This document shows positions 36,301 through 43,343 of a DNA stretch of 64,000 nt, piece after piece (positions within the stretch are counted from its first letter, which is position 1; the number at the start of each line of letters is the position of its first letter). The DNA lies in contig NZ_CP095481.1 in assembly GCF_023023025.1 (NCBI RefSeq), positions 434,001 through 498,000 of the forward strand, written 5' to 3'. Under the pieces are notes generated by a model. The model saw only the letters and a program-made list of their open reading frames with translations, had not been told where the DNA came from and did not search any database. This DNA is from Amycolatopsis sp. WQ 127309. Its GTDB lineage: Bacteria > Actinomycetota > Actinomycetes > Mycobacteriales > Pseudonocardiaceae. A program made the position numbers and the translations under genes.

Positions 36301-36712
36301 CCAGCAAGCGGTCGTACCGGGTGAAGCGGTCGTCGGCGATACCCTCGGTCGGCAGGCGGACGATCCGGGCGTCCGGGCCCGAGGCGTCGAAGGCCCGGAA
36401 CTTTCGGTCCAGAGCCTGGTAGGTGGCCAGGGCGTCGTGCCACGTCGCGCGCCGCCGCAAAGTCCACAACGTGAAGCGCGCGGAGCGAAGTGCGGTAGCC
36501 GCTTCGTCGCTGGTCACGAGTCCACGGCCGCGGGCGTAGGGGATCCCGCAGAACAAAACCCAAGCTCCGCCGATCGGTTCGCCGGGGTTCAGGCGCTCGT
36601 GTAGCAACAGCCCCAGCTCGACATCGCACAGCAGGGCGGCCTGGTCCGTTCGAAGACCAGCATCTTCGAGGGCGTCCAGAACGGACGCCAGCACTACTCC
36701 GGAGTCGCGCAT
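33332..36712 (-). CDS. pPIWI-RE-associated DinG-like helicase (domain Z protein)
   Basis: A 1126-residue helicase. The first ~230 residues would be the pPIWI-RE-island domain Z. Walker A is LLGIVGAGKSTL (~248-258), and the DEAD box reads LVIVDEADRVQMQ (~440-448). Between them four cysteines (~341, 361, 384, 390; APCTRLYR and ACPFWAGCPRHRG) sit where XPD/DinG helicases hold an Fe-S cluster. Motif VI-like IWQVIGRLVRGGVP lies near 1060. ATG 36712 overlaps the REase stop as TGATG, and its own 3' end overlaps pPIWI-RE by 13 bases, so the three are translationally coupled in the canonical order. The expected job is ATP-driven unwinding of DNA or R-loops for the pPIWI-RE complex. The Fe-S assignment is inferred from Cys spacing. 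Confidence 0.85.
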   Translation of the reverse strand: MRDSGVVLASVLDALEDAGLRTDQAALLCDVELGLLLHERLNPGEPIGGAWVLFCGIPYARGRGLVTSDEAATALRSARFTLWTLRRRATWHDALATYQALDRKFRAFDASGPDARIVRLPTEGIADDRFTRYDRLLATAPPFKGGPAVFARRGLHRFQAGRATVRVDLPDTAHLPKPAGHDIDLPPAESGEPILVNRDDLIATAKDMDTIEFHDWAGRMDSVRLRTRGQQDFRGEPGFTIAGIEHLLGIVGAGKSTLRDVLTVHLARQGYRITVVVGDVAETLELVRLYNIYTGGKAAPILGASGKERHAQRMHRRLAGRGVANVLAHEDPGFGYLSTSCALNTLLSDQDDVLAFNQAPCTRLYRRTVRPDAKREWSTVPVACPFWAGCPRHRGAHELVQATIWVSTPAGLVDAAVPRPQNAEKVRYLEAACRRSDLVIVDEADRVQMQLDRMFAPAVTLVGSSGSRSLLDDLVGHKNRELVEGARMQLSDHDVEDWTAAVNTITATTDRLYAMLVADRGLRDWVHTGYFSAWTLQLRLIEERYPDDLADAEEPRKHLTELLDEFRDNPFGDRTGKVTPELTTLVNEVLTTGRQPATRQKISDFLVELFDLTSKLEELQLAFDEEQARPRPAKRGHKPAPDPVDWLDEKRRQFEFTLLLSALEPKLALMNAMWPRVESVLKLGFNDMYQRPPDYGPLVPEAPMGNVLGFQFIVDGPPRHGVQSGELRYFRCSGIGRELLRAMPDLPRVDGRPGTNVLLMSGSSWAGSSSRYHVRVPVGVILLPAEDAVKAVVEGTEMRFEFLRGGAGGEPLKLSGADLDQRPEILRRMVTRLGEPDHDGSILERELREWPDARRRILLLVGSYDEAELAADTLHTLSPRWNGRVVRLVSDDVEVTVGSDDDHHAPVLRRGDVDTLRDTAAEILVAPLLAVERGHNILNDDKVAAIGSVFFLARPNPRPDDLGLAVHTVNDWLVRFADSAGFTEQLGEAADLDEGATAIRKEARGRWYRALARSLGWSSLGPDRDTVTWDLLVLIWQVIGRLVRGGVPARVVFVDSAFAPETAAGRPADETTATSLLHNIHAVLTPYLTMDSTEPTHDRYIVDALYRPLWAALDRLLEDRNPECTP

Positions 36713-37719
36713 CAGGCGTCCTTTCGGTCGTTAGTCGCACCACTGAGCAGTTCGCTTTCAGTCGCGAGAATGACGAGGGATCCGGGTGGCAGCGCGTCGG
36801 TGAATTCTTGACGGGCGACCGGTGTGGCCGTCGGGGAACGGTCCGGGACCACCGCGACGTCCACACGATCAGCGGTGGCGTCGCCGGCCAGGGCCGAAGC
36901 GACAATCCGGTCGTAACAACGGAAGGTGATCGGTGCGCAGCCGGGAAAACGGACTTCGTGGCGCCGGGTGGCCGGGTCCGAAGTGCGCATCGGCAGTCCT
37001 TCGGACACAAGGCCACCGCGAACTCGATCATCCAAGGTGGCCGGCAAGGCGACGAAGAGCCGGAGCGCGGTGTGGAGCAGGAGCGCCCGGCCGGCCTGCA
37101 GCCGCGGCCCTGCCCAGGCTCCTGGCGGGCAGGTCTCCCGTTCGCACCGGACGATGACCTCGTCCGCAAGATCATCCAACCGGGCAGGCAGCCCGCACTC
37201 GCAAAGAGCAACCCGGCCTCGCACGGCCCATTCGGCCGGAACCGGCCGGTACAGCGCCTTGACGGACTTGAAGATCGACGCGTCCTTCGGGCTCTTCATC
37301 AGGAGTTCGCGCGGCGTGCCGGGTCCGACCAAGACGTGCGACTCCAGGAACCGGAGCCGTTCGGCTGCTTCGTCTTCGGAAAGATCGGACAGGGCGTCGG
37401 CCATGAGCGCGTCGGCGGTGGCTGCAACTCCCGCCAGCTCGGCGCAGGCCCGGGTCCGGATGCGGTGCACCGGATCGACCAGAGCGACTCCGGGGTGCGC
37501 AGGCGGGTGCGGCCACTGCTTCGAGGTGAGGTCCGTGCACCACCGGACCAGCTCGGGCACGCCTGCCGGGGGGGTGCGCTCGTGGTCGAGGCACTCCCGG
37601 ACGACGAGGTCCAGGGCGTACTGCGTGTCGTCCGGGTATGGCGGAACCGACGGGCTCGAGCTGTCGCGGCTCGACAAAGCGTCGATACCTCGGGCCAGGT
37701 GGTGGAGCAAGGTCGTCAT
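36712..37719 (-). CDS. pPIWI-RE-associated REase-like protein (domain Y)
   Basis: A 335-residue protein from ATG 37719, overlapping the Cas4-like stop as ATGA. The N-terminal ~110 residues (YALDLVVRECLDHERTP, VPELVRWCTDLTSKQWP) look like the domain Y that accompanies pPIWI-RE. A possible zinc pair CECGLPARLDDLADEVIVRC (~150-175) follows. The C-terminal third (ITFRCYDRIVASALAGDATA, then DRVDVAVVPDRSPT) would hold the divergent REase-like fold reported for this partner. I cannot point to a full PD-(D/E)XK signature, so it may be inactive or a structural relative. Position, size and coupling to the helicase are the main evidence. It would supply or regulate DNA cleavage. Confidence 0.75.
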   Translation of the reverse strand: MTTLLHHLARGIDALSSRDSSSPSVPPYPDDTQYALDLVVRECLDHERTPPAGVPELVRWCTDLTSKQWPHPPAHPGVALVDPVHRIRTRACAELAGVAATADALMADALSDLSEDEAAERLRFLESHVLVGPGTPRELLMKSPKDASIFKSVKALYRPVPAEWAVRGRVALCECGLPARLDDLADEVIVRCERETCPPGAWAGPRLQAGRALLLHTALRLFVALPATLDDRVRGGLVSEGLPMRTSDPATRRHEVRFPGCAPITFRCYDRIVASALAGDATADRVDVAVVPDRSPTATPVARQEFTDALPPGSLVILATESELLSGATNDRKDA

Positions 37720-39293
37720 GCGTCTCCTTCGGTCGTTTCCCGAGCGGAACACCACCGGGCCACTTCGCAATCGGCGCAGTGTCTGCCCGGAACCGGGACG
37801 AACCGGTCGTCGTCATGCCACCGGCCGAAGGACTCGCGCACCACCTTCTCGGCGTGCAGGCGCACCTCCGGGGTCCGCGGGTCGAGCGTGTAAAGGTCAG
37901 CGCCCGCGGGCCGGAGCACCTCCAGCTCGACCCGGCCGATTCCCAGTCCGAACTCGTCACGCGCCGCGAGAACGGTGGCCAGGGCGAGCTGGGGGTACTG
38001 CTCGAGCCATGGCCTCGTCCCACGGCGCCCCCAGGCCGAGGTCTTCACTTCCCGCCAGACCCACGTGGTGCCGTCGTGGTAGAGGAGATCGGGCTTGGTG
38101 AGGACGATCGTGTCGGCGTCGACGTCGTCGAAGACCAGGTTGGGCTCCACCCGGAGGTCGGCCGGCTTCGTCGTGTGCCGCACCGGGCACACGACGGCGT
38201 GATGACGCAGGAGCACAGCTCCGAGTGCCCGGTCGTCTTCCGTCAGGTCGAAGCCGGAGGGCACCCAATCCGTCGGGATCCGGGTGTCGCAGGGACAGGT
38301 GGCTTCGTGGTGGCGATCCTCGAGGTATCGGTGCACCGCCCGTCCCCGTTCGGCCGCAGGCCCCCGTTCGACCTTCTGGTCGACGGGAAGACGCTGCCGG
38401 CGTCCGTAGTCCAGAGCAGGACAGGTGGCGTGATTCCGCGCCGACGTAGCGGACCAGCTCCGGCGCGGTCGCCGCCGGTTACGGACTCCCAGCAATCCCG
38501 GCGTCCGGCGCAGCTCAGGGCACACCGCGGCGAACGGGCAGTCGGCGCACACAGCGCCCGGCCGATACTCGAAAGGATCACCAGCGTCCACGAGCTGGGC
38601 CAAGGCGTCCCGGCCCGACACCGCGTAGAGATCGAGCGCGGCTTTCCGCGAACCGTCGAACAGGGTGACCGACCGGCCCTCCAGCATGCCGAACTGCCGG
38701 ATCGTCACCTGCTCCGGGAGCGCGTCCGGGCCTCCCTCGGCCAGGACGAGCGCGGCAACCGCGATCTCGGCGTCAGTGCGCGTCCGGCCTCCGAGGCGGT
38801 TCGCCGGCAGCCGCACTTCGCGCACCTTGCCGTCCACGGAGCGGTAGCACCGGCCCCAGGCACTGATCCGGTACTGCCGTGCGCCTCGCTGGTCGGCATT
38901 CGCGAGTACGGATTCATAGACCCACCGACCCCGGAACGGCTTCAAGACGCCGTTCAAGCGGGCTGGGAAAGCTTCGAGATACCCGGCAACGGCGTGCTCC
39001 GTCCACTGCCTGACGGAGTCGTGCATCGAACGCCGGCTGAGTTTCCCGAGCGCGTCTCCGACCGCGACTCCTCGGTGCTCAACGAGGTCGAGCACGTCCA
39101 TGAACGCTCCATTCGTGAACGTTTCCAGCACCTCGGGCTTGCGGGGTACCGGGGTATCGGCGCGGTAGCGCGGCCGCGCTACGAGCGCATCGCGCGCCGG
39201 GCAGCGATACCTGGCCGGTCCGAGCATCCCGACCGACACCTTGATCAGGCCGGAATCACCGGATACCCCGACCGGAGGGTGCCATGTCGTCAT
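37716..39293 (-). CDS. Cas4/RecB-like PD-(D/E)XK nuclease
   Basis: A 525-residue protein from ATG 39293 (GAAGGAAG upstream); the frame extends further upstream but without coding character. The C-terminal half carries the nuclease core TKPDLLYHDGTTWVWREVKTS (Asp ~403, Glu-x-Lys ~415-417), with a QYPQLALA helix after it, and a terminal HCADCEVARWC. A second Cys cluster CADCPFAAVCPELR lies mid-protein (~245-260). Paired cysteines around a RecB nuclease core recall Cas4 and AddB, where they bind Fe-S. It is the first gene of the pPIWI-RE operon and overlaps the REase gene by four bases. No cas1/cas2 or CRISPR array is present, so a Cas4 adaptation role is unlikely; it more likely processes DNA ends for this island. 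Its presence beside the three-gene core is noteworthy. Confidence 0.82.
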   Translation of the reverse strand: MTTWHPPVGVSGDSGLIKVSVGMLGPARYRCPARDALVARPRYRADTPVPRKPEVLETFTNGAFMDVLDLVEHRGVAVGDALGKLSRRSMHDSVRQWTEHAVAGYLEAFPARLNGVLKPFRGRWVYESVLANADQRGARQYRISAWGRCYRSVDGKVREVRLPANRLGGRTRTDAEIAVAALVLAEGGPDALPEQVTIRQFGMLEGRSVTLFDGSRKAALDLYAVSGRDALAQLVDAGDPFEYRPGAVCADCPFAAVCPELRRTPGLLGVRNRRRPRRSWSATSARNHATCPALDYGRRQRLPVDQKVERGPAAERGRAVHRYLEDRHHEATCPCDTRIPTDWVPSGFDLTEDDRALGAVLLRHHAVVCPVRHTTKPADLRVEPNLVFDDVDADTIVLTKPDLLYHDGTTWVWREVKTSAWGRRGTRPWLEQYPQLALATVLAARDEFGLGIGRVELEVLRPAGADLYTLDPRTPEVRLHAEKVVRESFGRWHDDDRFVPVPGRHCADCEVARWCSARETTEGDA

Positions 39294-39323
39294 TTCTTCC
39301 TTCTTCCGTGAGAGCATTCCAGG
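39294..39323. promoter_or_regulatory. 30-bp divergent start region between nuclease and kinase genes
   Basis: Only 30 bases separate the ATG of the nuclease (minus) and the GTG of the kinase (plus). They contain both ribosome binding sites (GAAGGAAG on the minus strand, GAGAG on the plus strand). Promoters for each side must therefore lie within the other gene's 5' coding region, or one start is further downstream. Confidence 0.5.
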
Positions 39324-40220
39324 GTGTTCCATCCAGGTGAGATCGTCGACGGCCGTTATGTGGTGCGGGAAGCACTCGGCCAAGGGAATTCGGGTGAGGT
39401 CTACCGGGTCACTGACCGCGGCACCGGGGCCAGGCTCGTGCTCAAGATCCAGCCGGCCCGGTTCTTCGAGAACACCACCGACTACGAGTACTTCGGCGAG
39501 GGAATTCTCCACGAGGCATCGATCGCACAGGAGCTCCGCGAGGTGCCCCGCCTGATCCTCGCTCGCCCTGGTGGCGATCATGTCAAGCGGCAGTACCTGG
39601 TAATGCCGGACGTCGACGGCCGGGATCTTGTGGCTTTCTCAGCCGACGAGGCCCCCGTCTCTTCCGAACGAACGGCGGCGATCATCGCCCAACTGTCTAA
39701 CGCTCTCGGCGAGTTGCACTCTCGCGGTTGGATCCACCGTGATGTCAAGGCCGAGAACGCACTCATTGCCCCGGACGGCCGGGTCTGGCTGATCGATCTC
39801 GGCAGCGCAGTTCCCCGGGACGTGGACGCGAGCCCACAGGGCACTCCTGGATACAGCGCGCCCGAGGTCCTGCAGGGAGCCCCGGCTACCGCGGCCTCAG
39901 ACATCTTTTCGTTGGGCTGTTTGCTGTTCAAGCTGGCGATCATGGGCCTTCCTCACGACAACACGACGGGACTCCCGCCAGTTCCTGGCCCTCCGTTCCC
40001 GAACCGGCTGGAGCGTTCGCTTGAAGCGCTTGCCCCGGGGCTGCGCACGGTCGGTCTCCGCATGATCGAATGGGACCCTGCCAATCGGCCGCAGACCATG
40101 GGCGACGTGGCCGCAGAACTGGTCCGGCTCCTTCCCGGCCCCGCGGTGCCACCCAGGCGGGGGCGTGTGCCCGACCCAGTGCTCCGGTACTGGCTCGATC
40201 GCCACCAAACCGCCTCCTAG
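39324..40220 (+). CDS. Soluble serine/threonine protein kinase
   Basis: A 298-residue Hanks-type kinase domain with almost nothing else. The glycine loop is ALGQGNSGEVYRV (~17-29), catalytic Lys ~41 (LVLKI), WIHRDVKAEN with Asp ~140, a DLG in place of DFG at 158-160 (VWLIDLGSA), and GTPGYSAPEV. No membrane segment, PASTA or WD repeats follow. The C-terminus is a short basic tail. The GTG start is 30 bases from the divergent nuclease gene, and the 3' end overlaps the AfsR-like gene tail-to-tail by three bases. In streptomycetes AfsK phosphorylates AfsR, so a kinase next to an AfsR-like gene suggests the same relation here, though AfsK itself is larger and membrane-associated. Control of the pPIWI-RE operon is an alternative. 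Confidence 0.88.
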   Translation: MFHPGEIVDGRYVVREALGQGNSGEVYRVTDRGTGARLVLKIQPARFFENTTDYEYFGEGILHEASIAQELREVPRLILARPGGDHVKRQYLVMPDVDGRDLVAFSADEAPVSSERTAAIIAQLSNALGELHSRGWIHRDVKAENALIAPDGRVWLIDLGSAVPRDVDASPQGTPGYSAPEVLQGAPATAASDIFSLGCLLFKLAIMGLPHDNTTGLPPVPGPPFPNRLERSLEALAPGLRTVGLRMIEWDPANRPQTMGDVAAELVRLLPGPAVPPRRGRVPDPVLRYWLDRHQTAS

Positions 40221-42913
40221 ACATTCGCCAGCATTTCGTCGACCAGCTCGACGCCACTTGTGTCGCCGAGGTCGTGGTACAGGGCTCGGGCGCTGCGCAA
40301 TGCCTGCTCACTTTCGTCGGCGCGGGAGTCGCGTCTCAGCACATCGGCGAGCCGCACGAGCGTTTTCGCTTCGTGGCTGCGCCGGGTCAGCGACCGATAA
40401 TGGGATACCGCGAAGTCGTAGTTCGCCGCAGCTTTCGACAGGTCTCCGCGGTCGGCGTGAACGTCACCCAACAGAACCAAGATAGAGGCTTCGCCGTTCA
40501 TATCACCGATGTGGGCGAACCGGTCCCGCGCATCTGAACAAGCTCCGACAGCCTCGTCGTGGTCACCCTCGGCGAGCGCGACCCGCGCGAGTCCACCGAG
40601 CGCATCGGCCTCACCGAGTTCGTCGCCCAGCTGCTGGAAGAGAGCACGAGCCCGGCCGTACACCGCACTCGCCGTCGAGTGCTCGGCGCGACCGAGGTGA
40701 ATCGCAGCCATTCCGAAGAGTCCGTACGCAAGACCACGGGTGTCCCCCGCCCCCTCGCTCAGCTGGATGGCTCGCCGCTGCGCCGCTTCGGCCAGCGGGT
40801 ACACCTTCATGTTCCAGCGGGATCCCCCGAGCATGCGGTAGACCATCGCCTGATCAGCGAGGCCGGCGACGCGTTCGGCCGCCTCAGCTGCGGCACGCAA
40901 GTACCGTTCGGCATCGGCAAACCTGCTGCGGCGCCACTGGTATGTAACGAGCGCCATGGCCAGCAGCCAGGTGTGCTGATCGTCACCGGTTTCGGCGGCT
41001 TGACGCAGCGCCGCCGTAATCGTCGGATATTCGACGTCCAGCCACTCCATCGCGTCCCGAGCTGTCGGCGGTACCGCCACCTGACCGGCGGAGGCGGCGG
41101 GAACGGGCAGCTCGCGACCGGGAACCAGGGCCTGATCGCAGGCCCACACGTGCTGGAGGAGGTACTCGAAGGCGGCCACGATCGCTCCCTCGGCATGGCC
41201 CGGAGACAGCCTTAAGGCGAGTTCGAGTCCGTAGTCGCGGACCAGGTCGTGCATCGCGTACCTCCGGTGGATCGGCTCCTCCAGGAGGTGCGCCGCGACG
41301 AGTTCATCAATGTCGGCTGCGCAGTCCCGGCCGGCGAGATTCGCCACCGCCGCCAAACTGACGCTGGGCCCCGGGTGCAAGGCGAGCAAGGCCCACAGTT
41401 CGGCTGCGGTGCCGGTCAGGCCGCCGTGCGAATACGACAGGGCGACCCGGACGTTCAGGTCTGCCTCACGGCCCGGGGAAAGGGCGTCGAGCCTGGACTT
41501 GGTTTCCCTGAGCAAGTCGCGGGTCGCTCGGACCTCTTCGGCGGGATGCCTGTGCAGCCTCGCAGCGACCACCGCCAACGCCAGAGGGAGCCCACCGACC
41601 AGCTCGGCGATTTCGTCGACGAAGTGGCCGGTGTGGCGCGTCCGGTGCTCCCCCAGCGAGCCGGTCAGCATGGCGATCGCGTCGGACCGCGCCAACGGTC
41701 GCACAGTGAGAGGATGGGCCCCCTCCTGGGCGATGAGGCTCTCCAGGCGAGTCCGGCTGGTGATCACGACGGCGCACCCTGTACCCGGGAGCAGTGGCCG
41801 GGCTTGCGCCGCATCCCGTGCGTTGTCGAGCACGACGAGCAATGAACGGCCGGAGGTCGCGGAACGGAACTCCGTGATCAACCCGTCGAGGGTGGTCGTC
41901 GGTGGTTCGACGTCGAGGTTCTTGAGGAACCTGGTCAGGATCTCCTCGGGGGATTCTGGAGCGGTCGCGCCGAAGCCGTTGAGGTCCACGTGCAGCGTCC
42001 CGCCGGGGAACTCGTCCTCCATCTGGTGCGCCCAGTCGCGAACCAATGCGGTCTTGCCTACTCCGGCCATACCGGTCACCAATGCTATCCGTGCGTCACC
42101 GGGCTTGGCGCGTACCAGCACACTGTCCAGCTCTCGCAGTTCGGCGTGCCTCCCGACCAGTTTCGGCCGGAACGCGGGCACCTGCCGCCGCGCCCCGGAG
42201 CGAGGTGAAGTCACCGTAGGATGCGGTCCATACAGCGACTGAAGCTCGGCCAACCTGCCTTCGGAATCGCCGTGCTCTTGGCAGTGCCGAGCCAGAAAGG
42301 AGCCAGCCGACGACCCTGACTCCGTTTTCGCGATGACGCCGGACACGAGAGTCAGCATCGGAACGTCGTGCGGCCACCGGCCGACGGCGTCGTGCACGGC
42401 GATTCGGAACCCTACACGGTCACCGCACTCCGCCGTCGCTTCGAGAAGGTCGAAGGTGGCCGCGCGCCGCAGGCCGTCCAAGTACTCCTGCTCCCGGCAC
42501 AAATCGAACTTCGCCAAGTCCGCGTCGACGAGCGGCTCGGACCGCCATTCGTCGAGCGCCCTTTGCAGCCGTTCGACCCGAGCATGACCCTCGAGCCGCT
42601 TCGCCTCGGTGACCCCACTCGTGAACCGGGCGAAATCGACCGACCAGCCAGAGAGGTCGATCATGCAATGCAGGTTCAGGTTTCTCGGTTTGACTTCCGG
42701 CAGCCGTTTCCGGAGAGCTCGCCGCGCCTCTCGGATGCGATCCAGGGGAACACGTTCCCCTGGCCAAAGCCTGGTCACGATCTCCGCGTGCGACATCTTG
42801 CGGTTCGGCGCGACGACGAGAAGGGCGAGCAGCCCCTTCGCGAGCGGTGACGAGATATCAACCTCGCCGCCATCCACGCAAACCACCAACGGACCCAAAA
42901 GGTGGATTTCCAT
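40217..42913 (-). CDS. AfsR-like SARP regulator (BTAD, NB-ARC, TPR)
   Basis: An 898-residue AfsR-type regulator. Residues ~1-85 form the OmpR/PhoB-like winged helix of SARPs (MEIHLLGPL, then KGLLALLVVAPNRKMSHAEI). About 95-235 is the bacterial transcriptional activation domain. About 265-560 is the NB-ARC ATPase: Walker A VTGMAGVGKTALV (~284), Walker B LLVVLDNAR, and GLPLALAVVAARL. The C-terminal ~300 residues are TPR repeats (GDTRGLAYGLFGMAAIHLG and similar). I start at ATG 42913; sequence upstream in frame lacks coding character. Such proteins sense an ATP/ligand or phosphorylation signal and activate promoters with 11-bp direct repeats. Exactly such repeats lie at 43017-43044 in the divergent intergenic region, making the small gene at 43142 a likely target. 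Confidence 0.9.
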   Translation of the reverse strand: MEIHLLGPLVVCVDGGEVDISSPLAKGLLALLVVAPNRKMSHAEIVTRLWPGERVPLDRIREARRALRKRLPEVKPRNLNLHCMIDLSGWSVDFARFTSGVTEAKRLEGHARVERLQRALDEWRSEPLVDADLAKFDLCREQEYLDGLRRAATFDLLEATAECGDRVGFRIAVHDAVGRWPHDVPMLTLVSGVIAKTESGSSAGSFLARHCQEHGDSEGRLAELQSLYGPHPTVTSPRSGARRQVPAFRPKLVGRHAELRELDSVLVRAKPGDARIALVTGMAGVGKTALVRDWAHQMEDEFPGGTLHVDLNGFGATAPESPEEILTRFLKNLDVEPPTTTLDGLITEFRSATSGRSLLVVLDNARDAAQARPLLPGTGCAVVITSRTRLESLIAQEGAHPLTVRPLARSDAIAMLTGSLGEHRTRHTGHFVDEIAELVGGLPLALAVVAARLHRHPAEEVRATRDLLRETKSRLDALSPGREADLNVRVALSYSHGGLTGTAAELWALLALHPGPSVSLAAVANLAGRDCAADIDELVAAHLLEEPIHRRYAMHDLVRDYGLELALRLSPGHAEGAIVAAFEYLLQHVWACDQALVPGRELPVPAASAGQVAVPPTARDAMEWLDVEYPTITAALRQAAETGDDQHTWLLAMALVTYQWRRSRFADAERYLRAAAEAAERVAGLADQAMVYRMLGGSRWNMKVYPLAEAAQRRAIQLSEGAGDTRGLAYGLFGMAAIHLGRAEHSTASAVYGRARALFQQLGDELGEADALGGLARVALAEGDHDEAVGACSDARDRFAHIGDMNGEASILVLLGDVHADRGDLSKAAANYDFAVSHYRSLTRRSHEAKTLVRLADVLRRDSRADESEQALRSARALYHDLGDTSGVELVDEMLANV

Positions 42914-43016
42914 CAGACCTACTTGACAATCGATGATATTAGCCGGAAGCGAGCTGCGCCCGAACCGATGCCAGATCCTCGCACCCATCGGCACCCGTTG
43001 GCCAGTACGCCAACAC

Positions 43017-43056
43017 ACGTTCGACCCACGTTCGACCCACGACCGCGGCGAATGAT
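43017..43056 (+). promoter_or_regulatory. Candidate SARP/AfsR operator and promoter
   Basis: ACGTTCGACCC is repeated exactly with an 11-bp period (43017-43027, 43028-43038), followed by a partial third unit ACGACC. AATGAT at 43051-43056 could serve as a -10 about 7 bases after the repeats. SARP and AfsR targets typically have direct repeats with 11-bp spacing placed about 8 bases before the -10. It lies between the AfsR-like gene and the small plus-strand gene. Confidence 0.6.
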
Positions 43057-43141
43057 CACCGCCGACCGCCTGCCACGATGGCCTGGCCTGCAAGAATCGT
43101 CTGCGGGTAACAACGAGGAACCAAAGATCAAGGAGAACCAG

Positions 43142-43285
43142 GTGCAGAAGAACCGTCATTTCCGGGAGGCCACGCACCGAGCGGGCAACGGCGGCCGCCG
43201 TCCGTCTTGGCCGCCCCGACGCCCCGTTCGCCCGACGACGTCGCCGGCTCGCCCCAGGCCGGCGTCGTCTCACCGGGCTGCCTGA
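43142..43285 (+). CDS. Small basic Pro/Arg-rich protein, candidate AfsR target
   Basis: A 47-codon ORF starting at GTG behind a strong AAGGAG (6-base spacing) and ending 17 bases before a long perfect terminator hairpin. The peptide begins VQKNRHFREATHRAGNGG and continues Pro/Arg/Ser-rich to SSHRAA. It has no membrane segment or signal peptide. Candidate promoter, ribosome binding site and terminator together make it a credible transcription unit despite its size. By position it resembles AfsS, the small regulatory protein encoded beside AfsR in streptomycetes, but the sequence shows no AfsS repeats. A regulatory RNA rather than a peptide is also possible. Confidence 0.5.
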   Translation: MQKNRHFREATHRAGNGGRRPSWPPRRPVRPTTSPARPRPASSHRAA

Positions 43286-43302
43286 CCAGGCCGGAAGCGG
43301 CC

Positions 43303-43343
43303 CCCCGGGGGCCGGCCGCCATTCCAGCGGCCGGCCCCCGGGG
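43303..43343 (+). terminator. Strong GC-rich hairpin terminator
   Basis: Perfect 17-bp arms (CCCCGGGGGCCGGCCGC at 43303-43319; its complement at 43327-43343) with a 7-base loop, nested inside CCTGAC...GTCAGG. There is no U-run, as usual in high-GC actinobacteria. It ends the small gene at 43142. Confidence 0.8.

Noticed and set aside
15685..39293. Assignment to DISARM, BREX, Druantia or a CRISPR-Cas locus
   Set aside because: No DUF1998, PglX/PglZ, DruE-type or cas1/cas2 genes and no repeat-spacer array; the Cas4-like nuclease alone is not CRISPR evidence.
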